From Membranipora membranacea (lineage: Eukaryota; Bryozoa; Gymnolaemata; Cheilostomatida; Membraniporidae): DNA of 64,000 bases. The notes below the pieces were generated by a model, which saw nothing but the letters and a program-made list of their open reading frames with translations, searched no databases and was not told where the DNA came from. How positions within the stretch are numbered: position 1 is the stretch's first letter; every line of letters begins with the position of its first letter. Below are positions 23,590 through 34,359 of the stretch, piece after piece. Position numbers and translations under genes: made by a program. Location of the stretch: assembly GCA_914767715.1 (NCBI GenBank), contig OU612068.1, forward strand, positions 21,078,001 through 21,142,000. Direction: 5' to 3'.

Positions 23590-26500
23590 TGTGGATGGAG
23601 TATGTTGGGACAAGGTTGATAATATATATTGATAACTCAACCCGGCAATCTAGAAACATTTTTGAATACAACCTAGACCTCCATAACCGACTTTGGGATA
23701 ACATCTCATCACTAGCCAATGCTACTAGGACCTCTGGACATAACACTCTCAGCCTTCTTCACCACAATGTTAAGTCTTTAATGAACAAACTTTATTTCTA
23801 TTAAAGTATAAATTTATCAAATTCAATTGACATTTTTTCCATTTCAGAAACATGGTTGAAACCTGAAATTCCAAACTCCATTGTGGACCTCCCTGGCTTT
23901 AATATTATCAGATGTGACAGAAAATCGACCACAAAAACACGTGGCGGTGGGGCAGCTCGCTATATAAATAATGTTTTAAAGTTTAAAACTATCCAACAAC
24001 CTCAATCTAAACTGAGAGAATTATGTGAATTTGTTTGGATTAACATCAAAACTCAACAAGATGAAGGTAGCTTGATCGTGGCATCCATCTATCTTCCACT
24101 TGACGCTGATAAAATGAAATTTATCTCATTATTGAGTGATATTTTACATCAAAAACAGTTCATTCAAAAAAAGGTATTAGGTTATTAGGGGATTTCAACA
24201 TAAATTGGAATGCTAACTCAAGAGAAAACAACTTATACAACAGAGTCTCATTTCTACAGGCCTATAGCAAGTGATAACAGGGTCATCATTTGTAAGTTAC
24301 CATGGTAATGAAAGCCTCATCGATCACAATTATGTTAATTGTGATCTAAAAGTCAAAACTTCCAAAATTTTAACATGTGAGCGATCAATCTCAGACCACT
24401 ATGCCACACTTTTAATGATTGACGTCAACTCATCAAAACCAGAAATTTCAAGAAATTAAACCCCTATAAAGAATGTGCACTGTTACCTTTTCAGAAATCC
24501 ATAAACGAGCTGAAATGATTGATCAATCTCAATTGTCATAGGTAGTATATTAAGTCTATGAACATTGTAGACAAACACGCGCCAGAAAAAACTATGCGAG
24601 TACGCAAACAGAAACACCAATGGATCACTTCAGATGTACTGCGCCTGATTTCACTCAAAAACAAATTTTACAAGGAAGTATATAAAGCGTCTAAAGCCCC
24701 AACAGATGGCCAAGTCCAACATTACAAGAAATTCAGAAACTATGTTACGAACCAAATTCGTACCGCTAAGAAAAACTACATTAGCAAATCATTATCAGCA
24801 AACGAGAAAAGTTTTTATTCCTGCTTAAAATCCATAACCAAGAAACAGAAATCCCATACATCTATAGAGTGCCTGGAATCCAAAATGTGGAACATACGGA
24901 TGAAAAAGATATCGCCTGCGCCTTAAATGATTTCTTCATAAACGTTGTTGGGCGCTCGCTCTGAATTCAATCCGGCAAATTTCCCGCATTTTCCAACAGA
25001 AACAAATTCCTTCAAATTCTCTTTCAGTCCAATCACTAGTTAAACTATTACTTTGCTCATAAATTCACTCAACTCAGACAAGCCCGGTGGTCTAAGTGGC
25101 ATACCAGCAATGATTTATAAAATAATAGTTGACTTAATTGCCTACCCGCTATCCATTATTCTGGTCAATGAATGCTATCAAAAATCAATCTTCCCTGACT
25201 GCTTTAAATCTGCCCTTGTCACGTCAATTCATAAAAAGGGTAAAAAAATGTGACCCGTCAAATTATTGACCAATATCCTCGCTTCCAATTCTGTCAAAGA
25301 TATTTGAACTTGACATGAAAAATCAGATGATGTCTTACATAGAATAACACAACCTATTTTCAGACCTACAATTCGGATTTCGTCTGAATTATTGAACCGA
25401 GCAAATGTTGCTATCTGTGCTGCAACAATGGAAAATTAAACTTGACCAATTCGCTCCATGTTACATTGGAGCCTTATCCCTAGATGTCCGAAAAGCATTT
25501 GATACAATCAATGACAAACTTTATCTATACATATTGGATAAAAAACAATTCTCCAGTTCTGCGACAGCACTACTTCGATCATTTCTTCAAAACCGATCCC
25601 AAGTAATGAAAGTGGGGTTGTCACGATCTAATTCACAAGCAATCACCTGCGGGGTACCTCAAGGCTCCATTCTGGGTCCTATCCTCTTTTACTTAGCCAT
25701 CAATGGATTGCTAGCAACATTTGACAATTCATTCGCTTATGCAGATGATACGCTAATCTACTGTACAGCCACAAGCATAGATGAAGTACTAGTGAAGTCC
25801 AATACTCTGCTAAAGAAAGCATCAGATTGGTATCATAGCCACTTACTGAGACTCAACATTGAGAAAACACGATTCTGCATATTTTCCAGCAGAAACATTA
25901 AAAACTTTTACCACATCAATTTTCAAAACTCAAAAATTAGACAAAACTCTCTATCAATGTACTGGGGGTTACCCTGGATACTGATTTATCTTTCCATATC
26001 CATGCCAATGAAACGGCAACTAAAACAAACAAAGTAGTATACCTACTTTCAAAACTGAAAAAATACATGAGCGTTGAGAAATCCTTAAGGACTTACAAAA
26101 TTCTCGTCAGACATATCCTAGAATACTGCTCATCTATCTACCTAGAAGGCACTCAAAAAACATCCGACACAATTAAAAAAGTTCAGAATAAAGAAATTAG
26201 AATCATAATATCTGCACCTAAAAAGTTTTCTGTCACAACTGGTAGATCACTCTTAAACTTACCCACCCTAAAAAGTAGAAGACATTACCTATTTCACAAA
26301 TTTACACATAAGAGAATATTCAAAAATAAAGCATCAAAGCATATTCTTCGCCTGGTGCAAAAGTCCAATAAACACCAACGCTCGCTTGAAGTAAATGTTC
26401 AGTAATAAAACCCTCCTTTAGGACACATTTTGGCAAAACAGCTCTCTTTAATCTGCTGCACAATTTCAGACTGAAATGGGGCTGAAATGCAAAACGGCTG

Positions 26501-26722
26501 ACAGCCTACTATCTTTTAACTAATACTTTTGATAATAATCGTGACAAGAACAATAATTTTATATATATATATCATTTTCTTTTTCTATAACATCATCATT
26601 TATTTGTGTATAACCCCTTTTTTTGTATTTAGCTGTGTGTAGAGGTCAACAAGTTACTTTTAACTACTCTGTTATCTGTAAACTTTCTAGAAAACCTCTT
26701 CAAACAAATAAATAATAATGAA
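23590..26722 (+). mobile_element. Nearly full-length decayed LINE (endonuclease + reverse transcriptase)
   Basis: In order: endonuclease start LSLLHHNVKSLMNKL (about 23745), ISETWLKPEIP (about 23845), LIVASIYLPLD (about 24075), GDFNINWNAN (about 24190) and a SISDHYA motif (about 24390). The reverse transcriptase follows with SLDVRKAFDTINDKL (about 25475), GVPQGSILGPILF (about 25650) and SFAYADDTLIYC (about 25730). The C-terminal tail is at 26067-26405. It is broken by several frameshifts and stops, so it is inactive. The 3' end is an AATAAATAATAA tail at about 26708-26722. A truncated relative, very similar over its whole 750 bases, is at 54412-55203. Confidence 0.85.
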
Positions 26723-27148
26723 ATGGTAGTGATATATTGTACTGAGCACTCCAAAGAAAACATGCGTACCAGTCGCAATATTAGTATGTCTCGACAACCA
26801 TATGTGATCTCGGAATTTCAGCGATCACTAGTAAAAGTCACTTGCTAATCAGGTCCTGCCGTATCATGCTAGATAAGCTCAAGCAATTGATATGATAAAT
26901 TTTGTTATTTGCACCCTCCCTGTTTGCATGCAAACAGTGAGTTCATCTCAGAAATTGGAAGTTGCCTTACCATGAGCAATTTCATAAATTATATAAGAGC
27001 AAGGAGTTGATAAGAGTTATCTCCTCTTCACTATAGCCTCTAAATATTTGAACAAAGGCATTTTGTTCAAATTTGTCAAGTGGTGGTTATTTGGAGACTA
27101 CATTCAGCTGCAAAGTTCAAGGAGAAGAGAAGTTCAAGGGCAGTTCAA
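26723..27148. promoter_or_regulatory. Nuclear receptor upstream region
   Basis: No gene or repeat is recognised. The region ends in a good initiation context (TTCAAATGGCGG) for the receptor. The upstream promoter elements cannot be assigned. Confidence 0.3.
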
Positions 27149-30100
27149 ATGGCGGCTGCTGGAAAAAGTCAACAAATAGTGTTCTTGGATAACAATTTTC
27201 GAGGTTCACAGAAGCAATTCACAATACCTGCTTCTGCTCAGATTAAAGAGACCAAGAAACTCATCAAACAGAATGGAGAAACTGTTGAAATTGTGACCCT
27301 AACTTTGGGCAATGCCCCAGTTTTGGCACCTATGATTGGAAGTGGTGGTGGGGAATCTGCTGTTGTTGTTGGCACTGACTCACAAACAATAACATTACCC
27401 ATAGATAACACATCAACCCAGACTTTGCCAGCAACCCATTCACTTTCTTCTCCTGGACTTCCTCAAAAAATCATTCTGAGTAAAGCAAACCTCACTTCTA
27501 ATCTTATATCTGGCAACAATATTCAACCCAAGAGGAGCAACCAAATACTCAGTAAAGCTACTATTAATGATTCCATAGCGACCGCAGTATCGTCTGCTGT
27601 TGCTGATGTATCTTCTGCTGCAGGGGAGACCGCGACAGTAGCGTCTGTATCCACCTCAAATGCTGTTCCATCTGCATTCTTACAAATAGTTGAAGATGAA
27701 ACTCCACAGCAGTCAGAACTCATAGTTCAAACTAGTAATACCTCATCTTCTCTGGTTAACGGTCAGTATCAAATCAACCCCTGTCAAGAAAACAAACTAA
27801 AACAACCATATGTCTTATTACCAATATTATTCCAAAAGCCACTGTCCTTTTCAGTCCAGAAAAATGTGAAACATTGTTGAACAATTGTTCTGCCATCACC
27901 AGAGAATGACCTCACATATTAACTTTAGAACAACTCTATCTGCATTTGTGACCTGATATTGAAAAAAAAAGTAGATTGTGCAGTTGATTTCATCTTATAT
28001 TGATAACTGTATGACAGCCTGGTAGTTATTCATTGTAGATTACTCACTTTGCTTAGTGTGTGGTGATAAGGGATCCGGATTTCATTATTCTGTCTTCTCA
28101 TGCGAAGGATGTAAAGGGTTCTTCAAAAGATCTGTTCAGAAGAATTTGACCTACACCTGCAAGAATGAGGGAAATTGTGATATTAATAAGTTTTCCAGAA
28201 ACAACTGCCAATACTGCCGCTTCAAAAAGTGCCTTCAGTTTGGGATGAAAAAAGAAGGTAAAAACATGATAATGCCTGATTTATTCATCTTCTGTCTGAC
28301 CCCAATCTTTGATCATTAACACTTGTGAACTGCTGGTTTATATAGTTACCATTCTTACAAAGTGATTACCACATCTGACCTCATTCTCCAGGCGGAAGAA
28401 ACTGGCAAGCTTTGTAATTATTATACATATTCCATACCGCATTAGATTATCTCACCAGTTTGTTATGTTTCATGCAGGAGTAAGAGATGACAGAACTCCT
28501 GGAGGATTAACCAAAGCCCGATTTAAAAGGATTCGCATGCTCTCTGAGTTTGATATACCAACTTATGAGAGTGAACAATCACAGGGTCAGCTAGAGGGCG
28601 ACATCCAGTTACTAGTGAACTGTGATCCGTACATATCTCCATCGTTTGTCACTACTGAAGGTATATATGTATTTGTGCTCATTTTTTCATCACGATTTTT
28701 GGATAGATTGGCAATTCATGAGGTGTGTCAGATTGACTTATTATACCACATATTGATCATGACATTTATCCGCCCTATTCATTCATCATCAATCATCTAC
28801 CACGTGATACTTTTCACAATCCTCCTTTTCCATTTTACAGAGAAAACAGCGACATTGTATGGAGCCTTTCAACTGACCGCTATTCTTTATGAAGATCTTC
28901 TTTACACAGTGAAATGGGCAAAGCAAGTTCTCGGTAAGTACATCAACAAAAATTATTGTGTATTGATACAGATAGGCCCAAATATCTGTGTTATATGTCT
29001 ATGAGTGGTAAGTTTCAGTGGATGGCATTATCTCAGGAATTAATTTGAGTTGGCCCATTACCCATACCACATATCGGGAATAGTACACAAGCTGACATCA
29101 GGCTGTCTTTACAATCTGTCCCAAACTTCCATGAAGAATTTTTTTATTTTGTTAGGGTTCCGAACACTGGAGATTGAAGATCAGAAGACTTTACTGAAAA
29201 GTGCCCTAATAGAACTCAGTCTATTTAGACTAGCATACAGGTTGGCTAATAGTGTGTTATATTGCTGTTTTTTTGTAATACTAGCTATGAGTTGTCTTCA
29301 TTTCAAACACGACAAAATTTCACAGCCAGTACAGATAACCTTAAAATCCAACGCAAAGGAAGATGTTTTTTTCTCTCTATATGCATCAATGGATCATAGA
29401 CTGAAAACAAAATTAGCTCTATTAGAGTACTCTTCAAATGACATACATACTGACTTTCAACAATTGAGCTTGCATTTTGCTATGACAATAAACTATCAAA
29501 TGCAAGTAATACTTGCGTCACTTAACATTAAACATGGTATCTAAAAGACCATTATTATAATAATGCAAAAACTTTTTCGAAAGTTCTCACATACAAAGCC
29601 GCTTTTGTTACCCATGGTGCACACAGGCAATGCCAGCAGAATTTTTCATTGTATATTCATTTTCCCCGAATTCATTGCCGGAGAACAAATGAAAAATCTG
29701 CTGGCATTTCCTGTGTGCACCATGGTTAATAAAAGCGAGAACTTATCACAATAATGGACTGTTTATTGGATACCGTGTTTGTTGTTTTGCAAAAATGTGA
29801 CAAAAAACCTGTCAGCCCTAAATGGTCAACGGTGATAGCGTTTCAGTGTTGTTACTTTGTGGAAATATCATATGAATGGTACTCTAAAGGAAAATTGTAA
29901 ATAGTTTTGGCTAAAAGCCTATGATCTGTTCCAAATCATTGATTGAAATTTTACATATTTTCACTAATCAACAAAAATCATTCTATTTGCGACGTGATGT
30001 CAACAGTCACTTCAGACTCGGCATACGTTAATCTAACCAAAATGTTATGATGAACTCAATCCATAAGAATTCATTTCACCTGTTTTAAAATTTCTAGCTT

Positions 30101-31629
30101 TTATCCCGACTCTGCCATCAATCAGCATTTTCTACCTCATTTCTTCACTAAATGGCACAACGTCATCAAATCAAATTTTTGCTTAGTTATTAATATTCAG
30201 TAGCTTTCCAACAGTCTATGATGTTTATATTTGGATCGGTCATTGACATAACCTTGATATAATTTCCTCCAATCATCCATTTCACGTTGTTGTTCTGATA
30301 ATTATGATGAAAAATCTAAAATGCTCACCTGGACTATACAATGGTACCATTCTATTATCTTTCTTTGAATCCTAATATCCCAAGCACTTGCAAGTCTTGT
30401 CAAGTATGACGAGCTATTCTTCAAAACCTGAATATTTCAATGGTGGATATTGTTATGGTCATTTTCAGATCCTTGGCCTCAGCTGATGGTCGGCTTAGAT
30501 TTGCTCATGATATCGAGCTGACTTTGGAGGAATCTAACCAGCTGGGATTTGATCCTGAGTACATAGAGGCTGTCCTCACGCTAATAGAGAAGCTCAAAGA
30601 TATGGATGTAGATGACAAAGAATACGCTATTCTCTGTGCAATCATATTATACTATGAGGGTAAATAAAACTCTAACTACAAGTCCTACCACTTGGGAAGG
30701 GCAACTCCCAACACATGTTATGATCCCCTGCATCCTGCAATCGGGGAGTTTGGAACTATTGATTATGCCTCTTGCTCACTTGCCTCTTGCGTTTGGTTTC
30801 AGTACATCCAGTTTAGATAGTAATATAGCTTCATGAATGAAGCTATCCCAATCATATGTTTGTCATAGTCATCTATATAATGGGAGGAAAACCTGTTAAC
30901 TAAAAAACTACGGAGCTAGTAAACTTGCTAAGGGAACATGAAAAATTAAATTCAGACAAAATTTGTATATATTGAGCTGCAAAACTCTGCACAACCAACT
31001 CAAAGTTGAATTTATCCATCTGGTTTGACAATTGTTGCATTTTAGATAGTATCATATTATGATTCTTTCATGCTTTAGATGCTCTTGGTCTGAGGGATAC
31101 TATGACAGTGCTCAAGATGCAACAGAAGAACCTGACAGTGTTACAGAGGTATATAAGACTCGTCTACGCTGGTGATATGAAAAGACTGGGTAGATTACTA
31201 CTGCGTCTGCCTAGTATCAGAACAATAGCCACTAACATAGAGGAAGTGTTTGAGCAGTTCATCATATTCGACAGAGCGCCACTTTCCGACCTGATTCAGA
31301 CTTCCTTGCTTGATACGGATGAGGAGATACAGGCACTTGAGGAGGCTCAACAGGTGATCATGGAGCAGACAGATGTCGATCAGGTAGTGATAGCCGGACT
31401 ACCTGATGATATGGAGGTTACCGAATCTGGTACTATCGCAGTCACCACTGATAACTTTCATGAAGATGAGACAACAGACACTGTTATAGACCCAGCTAAT
31501 CACACTGAAAGTGCTGGTAGTGATAATCAAGTACCTGATGACTGTGAAATAATCCATCAAGATCCAGACTCAACAGTTACGATAGAACAAACTGAAACTG
31601 TCACCATGGAAGAAGTTGATCTTGTCTGA
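27149..31629 (+). CDS. Nuclear receptor, NR2/RXR-like
   Basis: Seven exons: 27149-27761, 28039-28257, 28478-28660, 28841-28933, 29156-29240, 30469-30659, 31079-31629. They join in one frame of 644 residues starting at MAAAGKSQQ. Residues 1-204 are a Ser/Thr/Val-rich A/B region. The DNA-binding domain has zinc cysteines C209, C212, C226, C229 and C245, C251, C261, C264, with P-box CEGCKG as in RXR and TR2/TR4. The ligand-binding domain spans roughly residues 320-550. Helix 3-5 sequence ([15 protein letters not shown] and [13 protein letters not shown]) precedes the [15 protein letters not shown] turn like that of RXR, and a helix 10 [15 protein letters not shown] follows. A PLSDLIQ segment resembles a weak AF-2. 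About 80 acidic residues follow the domain. It is a ligand-regulated or orphan transcription factor; the ligand is unknown. The exact subfamily needs a tree. Confidence 0.9.
29583..29742. mobile_element. Hairpin (fold-back) element in receptor intron 5
   Basis: Left arm CCATGGTGCACACAGG then AATGCCAGCAGA and TTTTTCATT pairs with the right arm AATGAAAAA, TCTGCTGGCATT, CCTGTGTGCACCATGG. Weaker pairing continues to GTTCTC / GAGAAC at the ends. The stem exceeds 40 bp around a loop of about 40. It is most likely a small MITE; a structured RNA from the intron is a possible alternative. Confidence 0.6.
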
Positions 31630-31973
31630 ATAATATCTTAGGCTTGTGGGGAAACTATCAATTAAATTATACAATTTAATCATACACGTAATGTACTCAA
31701 ACGTTTTTATTCATACATTGACTATTTTGACTTTTCTTTGAAGGTTTTGCTTCTTCTGTGATTGATATGAAGTGTGTTGTTTTAATTTTTCTTTTTTTTT
31801 CCAACGAATTCGGTATAGCAACAGCTAGCATTAGTGGATGAAACCAGCACAAAGTAAGGCTATTTATCTGGAGCCTTTTCAAGCTCAATGACTGTAAATA
31901 AATAAATTCAGAAATTAGACGTGAAGGTTGATTTTTTTTCGCTTTATTATTTTCTAGCATTCACGAAGAACAT
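31630..31973. other. Shared 3' region between receptor (+) and RPS19 (-)
   Basis: A tail-to-tail gap of 344 bases. The minus strand has AATAAA (plus TTTATT at 31943-31948) 26 bases beyond the RPS19 stop. Plus-strand ATTAAA near 31663 may serve the receptor. No other gene is seen. Confidence 0.5.
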
Positions 31974-33207
31974 TTACTTCAACATTTGTGCGGCAATTCT
32001 GTCAAGATCCCTACGTCCAGTGGAGCTCAGTTTGCGACCTCCATCTTCATGAGCCTCAACAATCTTAAGTGCCTCCAGCTGTTGCAGACATTTTCTTGCA
32101 ACATTTGGGCTTCCTCGGGCAAAATGTGAGGGCTTGGTTCCTCTGTTCTTGGGACCTAAAATAAATATAATTATCATTTATGGTTAATCTTGTATAATAC
32201 TACAACCACAATATACATCTCTGTTAGTTTGCCTGAAAGTGGCGAAAGGAAATTTTGACAATATAAGCATGGGCTTGGACAATATTTGGTCCAGTTTGCC
32301 TGCATTTGGAATTCCTTCTACCCACTGATCAGCCACAGGCAAATGTGCCTTTTTAATAGCGACTTTTCAGTGGAAGGGGAGTAAACACAAATGCAGGCAA
32401 ACTTAATCAAACTTGATTTAGCACATTCTGTACTAATCTCAGCTAAGAGGACTTATTATCATTTTCAAGACTAACTAGTAATTACCAGTCACAATAGTTG
32501 CCGACCCACAAATCGAGACCAGCTATCCATAAAGGAGGTTGACGCTTCACCTACCTCCATAGATTTTGGTGAATCCACCGACACCGCATGGTGCTCTCAT
32601 GTACAAGTGTCTAGCGATGGAAGCAGCTCTGGTGTAAAACCAATCTGGGTCCATTGGTGCCATTTCTTTGTATGCAGCAAGCTTGATGATGTCACTGTTG
32701 TTCATGACTTTCATCTTGCCAGACCTATGAAGATAACATATTATTGTGTTATGATGGTGAAAATTCGATCTATACAGATTATATGCTGCCATGGAAGGCA
32801 AGTCACTTGGATTGGAAGCTTTATATCTTTCCCTCAAGTGTGAACAAGGTGGCTGCACTCCAGATGATGGGCCAGTCCCCTTGATACATGAAACCACATT
32901 GGTTGTACATACAGTATGCAAGGAGGGTTTTTTTGTAATAAGTTCGCCAATGTATGTTTCAATGGGTCTCCTCCAATATATATATTAAACCATATTTATT
33001 CCTCACTTAACACAAGTCACAAGTGTCAGTTCTCAAACAAGGCTTATGATGCACATGTTACCCTGTTACTGCATAATATCTCTGGGTGAGTTTTCTCATA
33101 TAAAAATATCTGTATACGATATGATTTGGCTATTGCACTTACTTCTTGAAGAATGCGGCAAGAGCCACAATGAACTTCTGTTGATCTACATCCTTTACTC
33201 CAGGCAT
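31974..33207 (-). CDS. RPS19: 40S ribosomal protein S19 (eS19)
   Basis: Coding exons 33143-33207, 32555-32724 and 31974-32155 on the minus strand join without phase error to 138 residues, slightly shorter than the usual 145. The start [20 protein letters not shown] is typical. The middle exon has the highly conserved [17 protein letters not shown]. The C-terminal exon has [14 protein letters not shown] and [18 protein letters not shown]. eS19 sits in the head of the small subunit and is needed for 18S rRNA maturation. A TTTTGTAG acceptor seven bases before the ATG implies an untranslated first exon, described separately. The protein lacks the short lysine-rich tail seen in many animals. Confidence 0.97.
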
Positions 33208-33713
33208 GATGATGCTACAAAATAGGGCAAATCTTGCATACAGTGACTGTGAGTGAGTATGATACAATGAATAACAAGAGTGTCTGTTTAATTTTGGTAT
33301 AAAAACTTCATAAAACCAGTTAGATCTATTGCAGCAGATGATAGCAATCCCCTCTTCCTCTAGAATATCCACTTCTATGAATGCACAAGCTGATTGACAT
33401 CATCTACCTTGAAACTTTGAGTCTTTGTAAGACTTGGCATGGAATTGATACAACTAAGACTACAGACAGTTCCCAGTCCAGTAGTAGTTGGGTACCAAGG
33501 GCAAGAGCAAGACAAGGTCAAGAGAGAGTTGGGAAGGAGTGTGTGAGAAAACCTTATTTGATGATGTATTTTAGGGATAAGTCAGCTTCTTACATCAATT
33601 TCAAGACCCATATAGAACAGCTGGATGCCTTATCATGATATGTATTCAGTTAGTGATATTGCTAATGCAACAAACAAGTATTATAATTCCAAAGTGTATA
33701 AAAATGCATGTAC

Positions 33714-33745
33714 CTGAGTTTCAATGGCGGACCGGAAAGGAAGTT
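33714..33745 (-). promoter_or_regulatory. RPS19 untranslated exon 1 with TOP-like start
   Basis: On the minus strand the sequence CTTCCTTTCCGGTCCGCC is followed by ATTGAAACTCAG and a GTACATG donor at 33713-33712. A pyrimidine-rich start (terminal oligopyrimidine tract) is the mark of ribosomal protein mRNAs and couples translation to growth signalling. The exact first base is inferred, not seen. Confidence 0.6.
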
Positions 33746-34359
33746 TCTCGTGTGGTTCTAAGGAATATTGTTATGTTAGAATGTTTTCAATTGGTCAATT
33801 ATATCTAAAAGAGGGCGGTGCTTTTGTTGTGCTGCTAGGATCTGTATCAACAAATGATCAGGATTTTATTCAGGTTTGTTGCTGTGTGTAACAGTTTAAA
33901 CATGGGTATGCTAGCATGTATCTGACCACCAACATTAAGAAAATGTGATGTTTTGATTACAGTTAACCCTCAAATACATAATTTTTCATAGTGATGACCA
34001 AACTAAACATTGTATATCTTGATTATCTGCACCATGTAGAGCTATTATTTGTTTTACTTGTACTTGAAGTCACAGCTGTCTACTCCAAAACCTGGGTCTT
34101 TGGCAATGTTTGACCAAGGAGAAAAAAACTCCTTGGTTTGACTCAATGGGGGCAGTCAAACATTGCCAAAGACCCAGGTCTTGGAGTAGACCTGTGGTTG
34201 TAGTATTCCTTCAAACCTGTGATGGCAAACCTGTCAAGACAGAATACACTGTCTCTATTTGCTCATAATGTTTTTTTCAGAGATCCTGGGTGTACTATGA
34301 GCAAGGCTATCATAGATCATACACAACTTATACACCATATGAAAAATTGACACTCAAGC
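33746..34359. other. Head-to-head spacer between RPS19 (-) and PP2D1 (+)
   Basis: About 0.6 kb separate the two starts, so promoters for both must lie here or within the hairpin element at 34071-34197. No coding exon is visible. Confidence 0.45.
34071..34197. mobile_element. Hairpin MITE in the RPS19/PP2D1 spacer
   Basis: The arms CTACTCCAAAACCTGGGTC, TTTGGCAATGTTTGAC and, reversed, GTCAAACATTGCCAAA, GACCCAGGTCTTGGAGTAG pair almost perfectly around a smaller inner hairpin, CCAAGGAG / CTCCTTGG. One arm of the same family occurs at about 60260-60303. Confidence 0.6.

Noticed and set aside
29050-29544. 164-codon plus-strand frame in the receptor gene
   Set aside because: Only 29156-29240 is exon; the rest is read-through into introns on both sides and does not match a ligand-binding domain.
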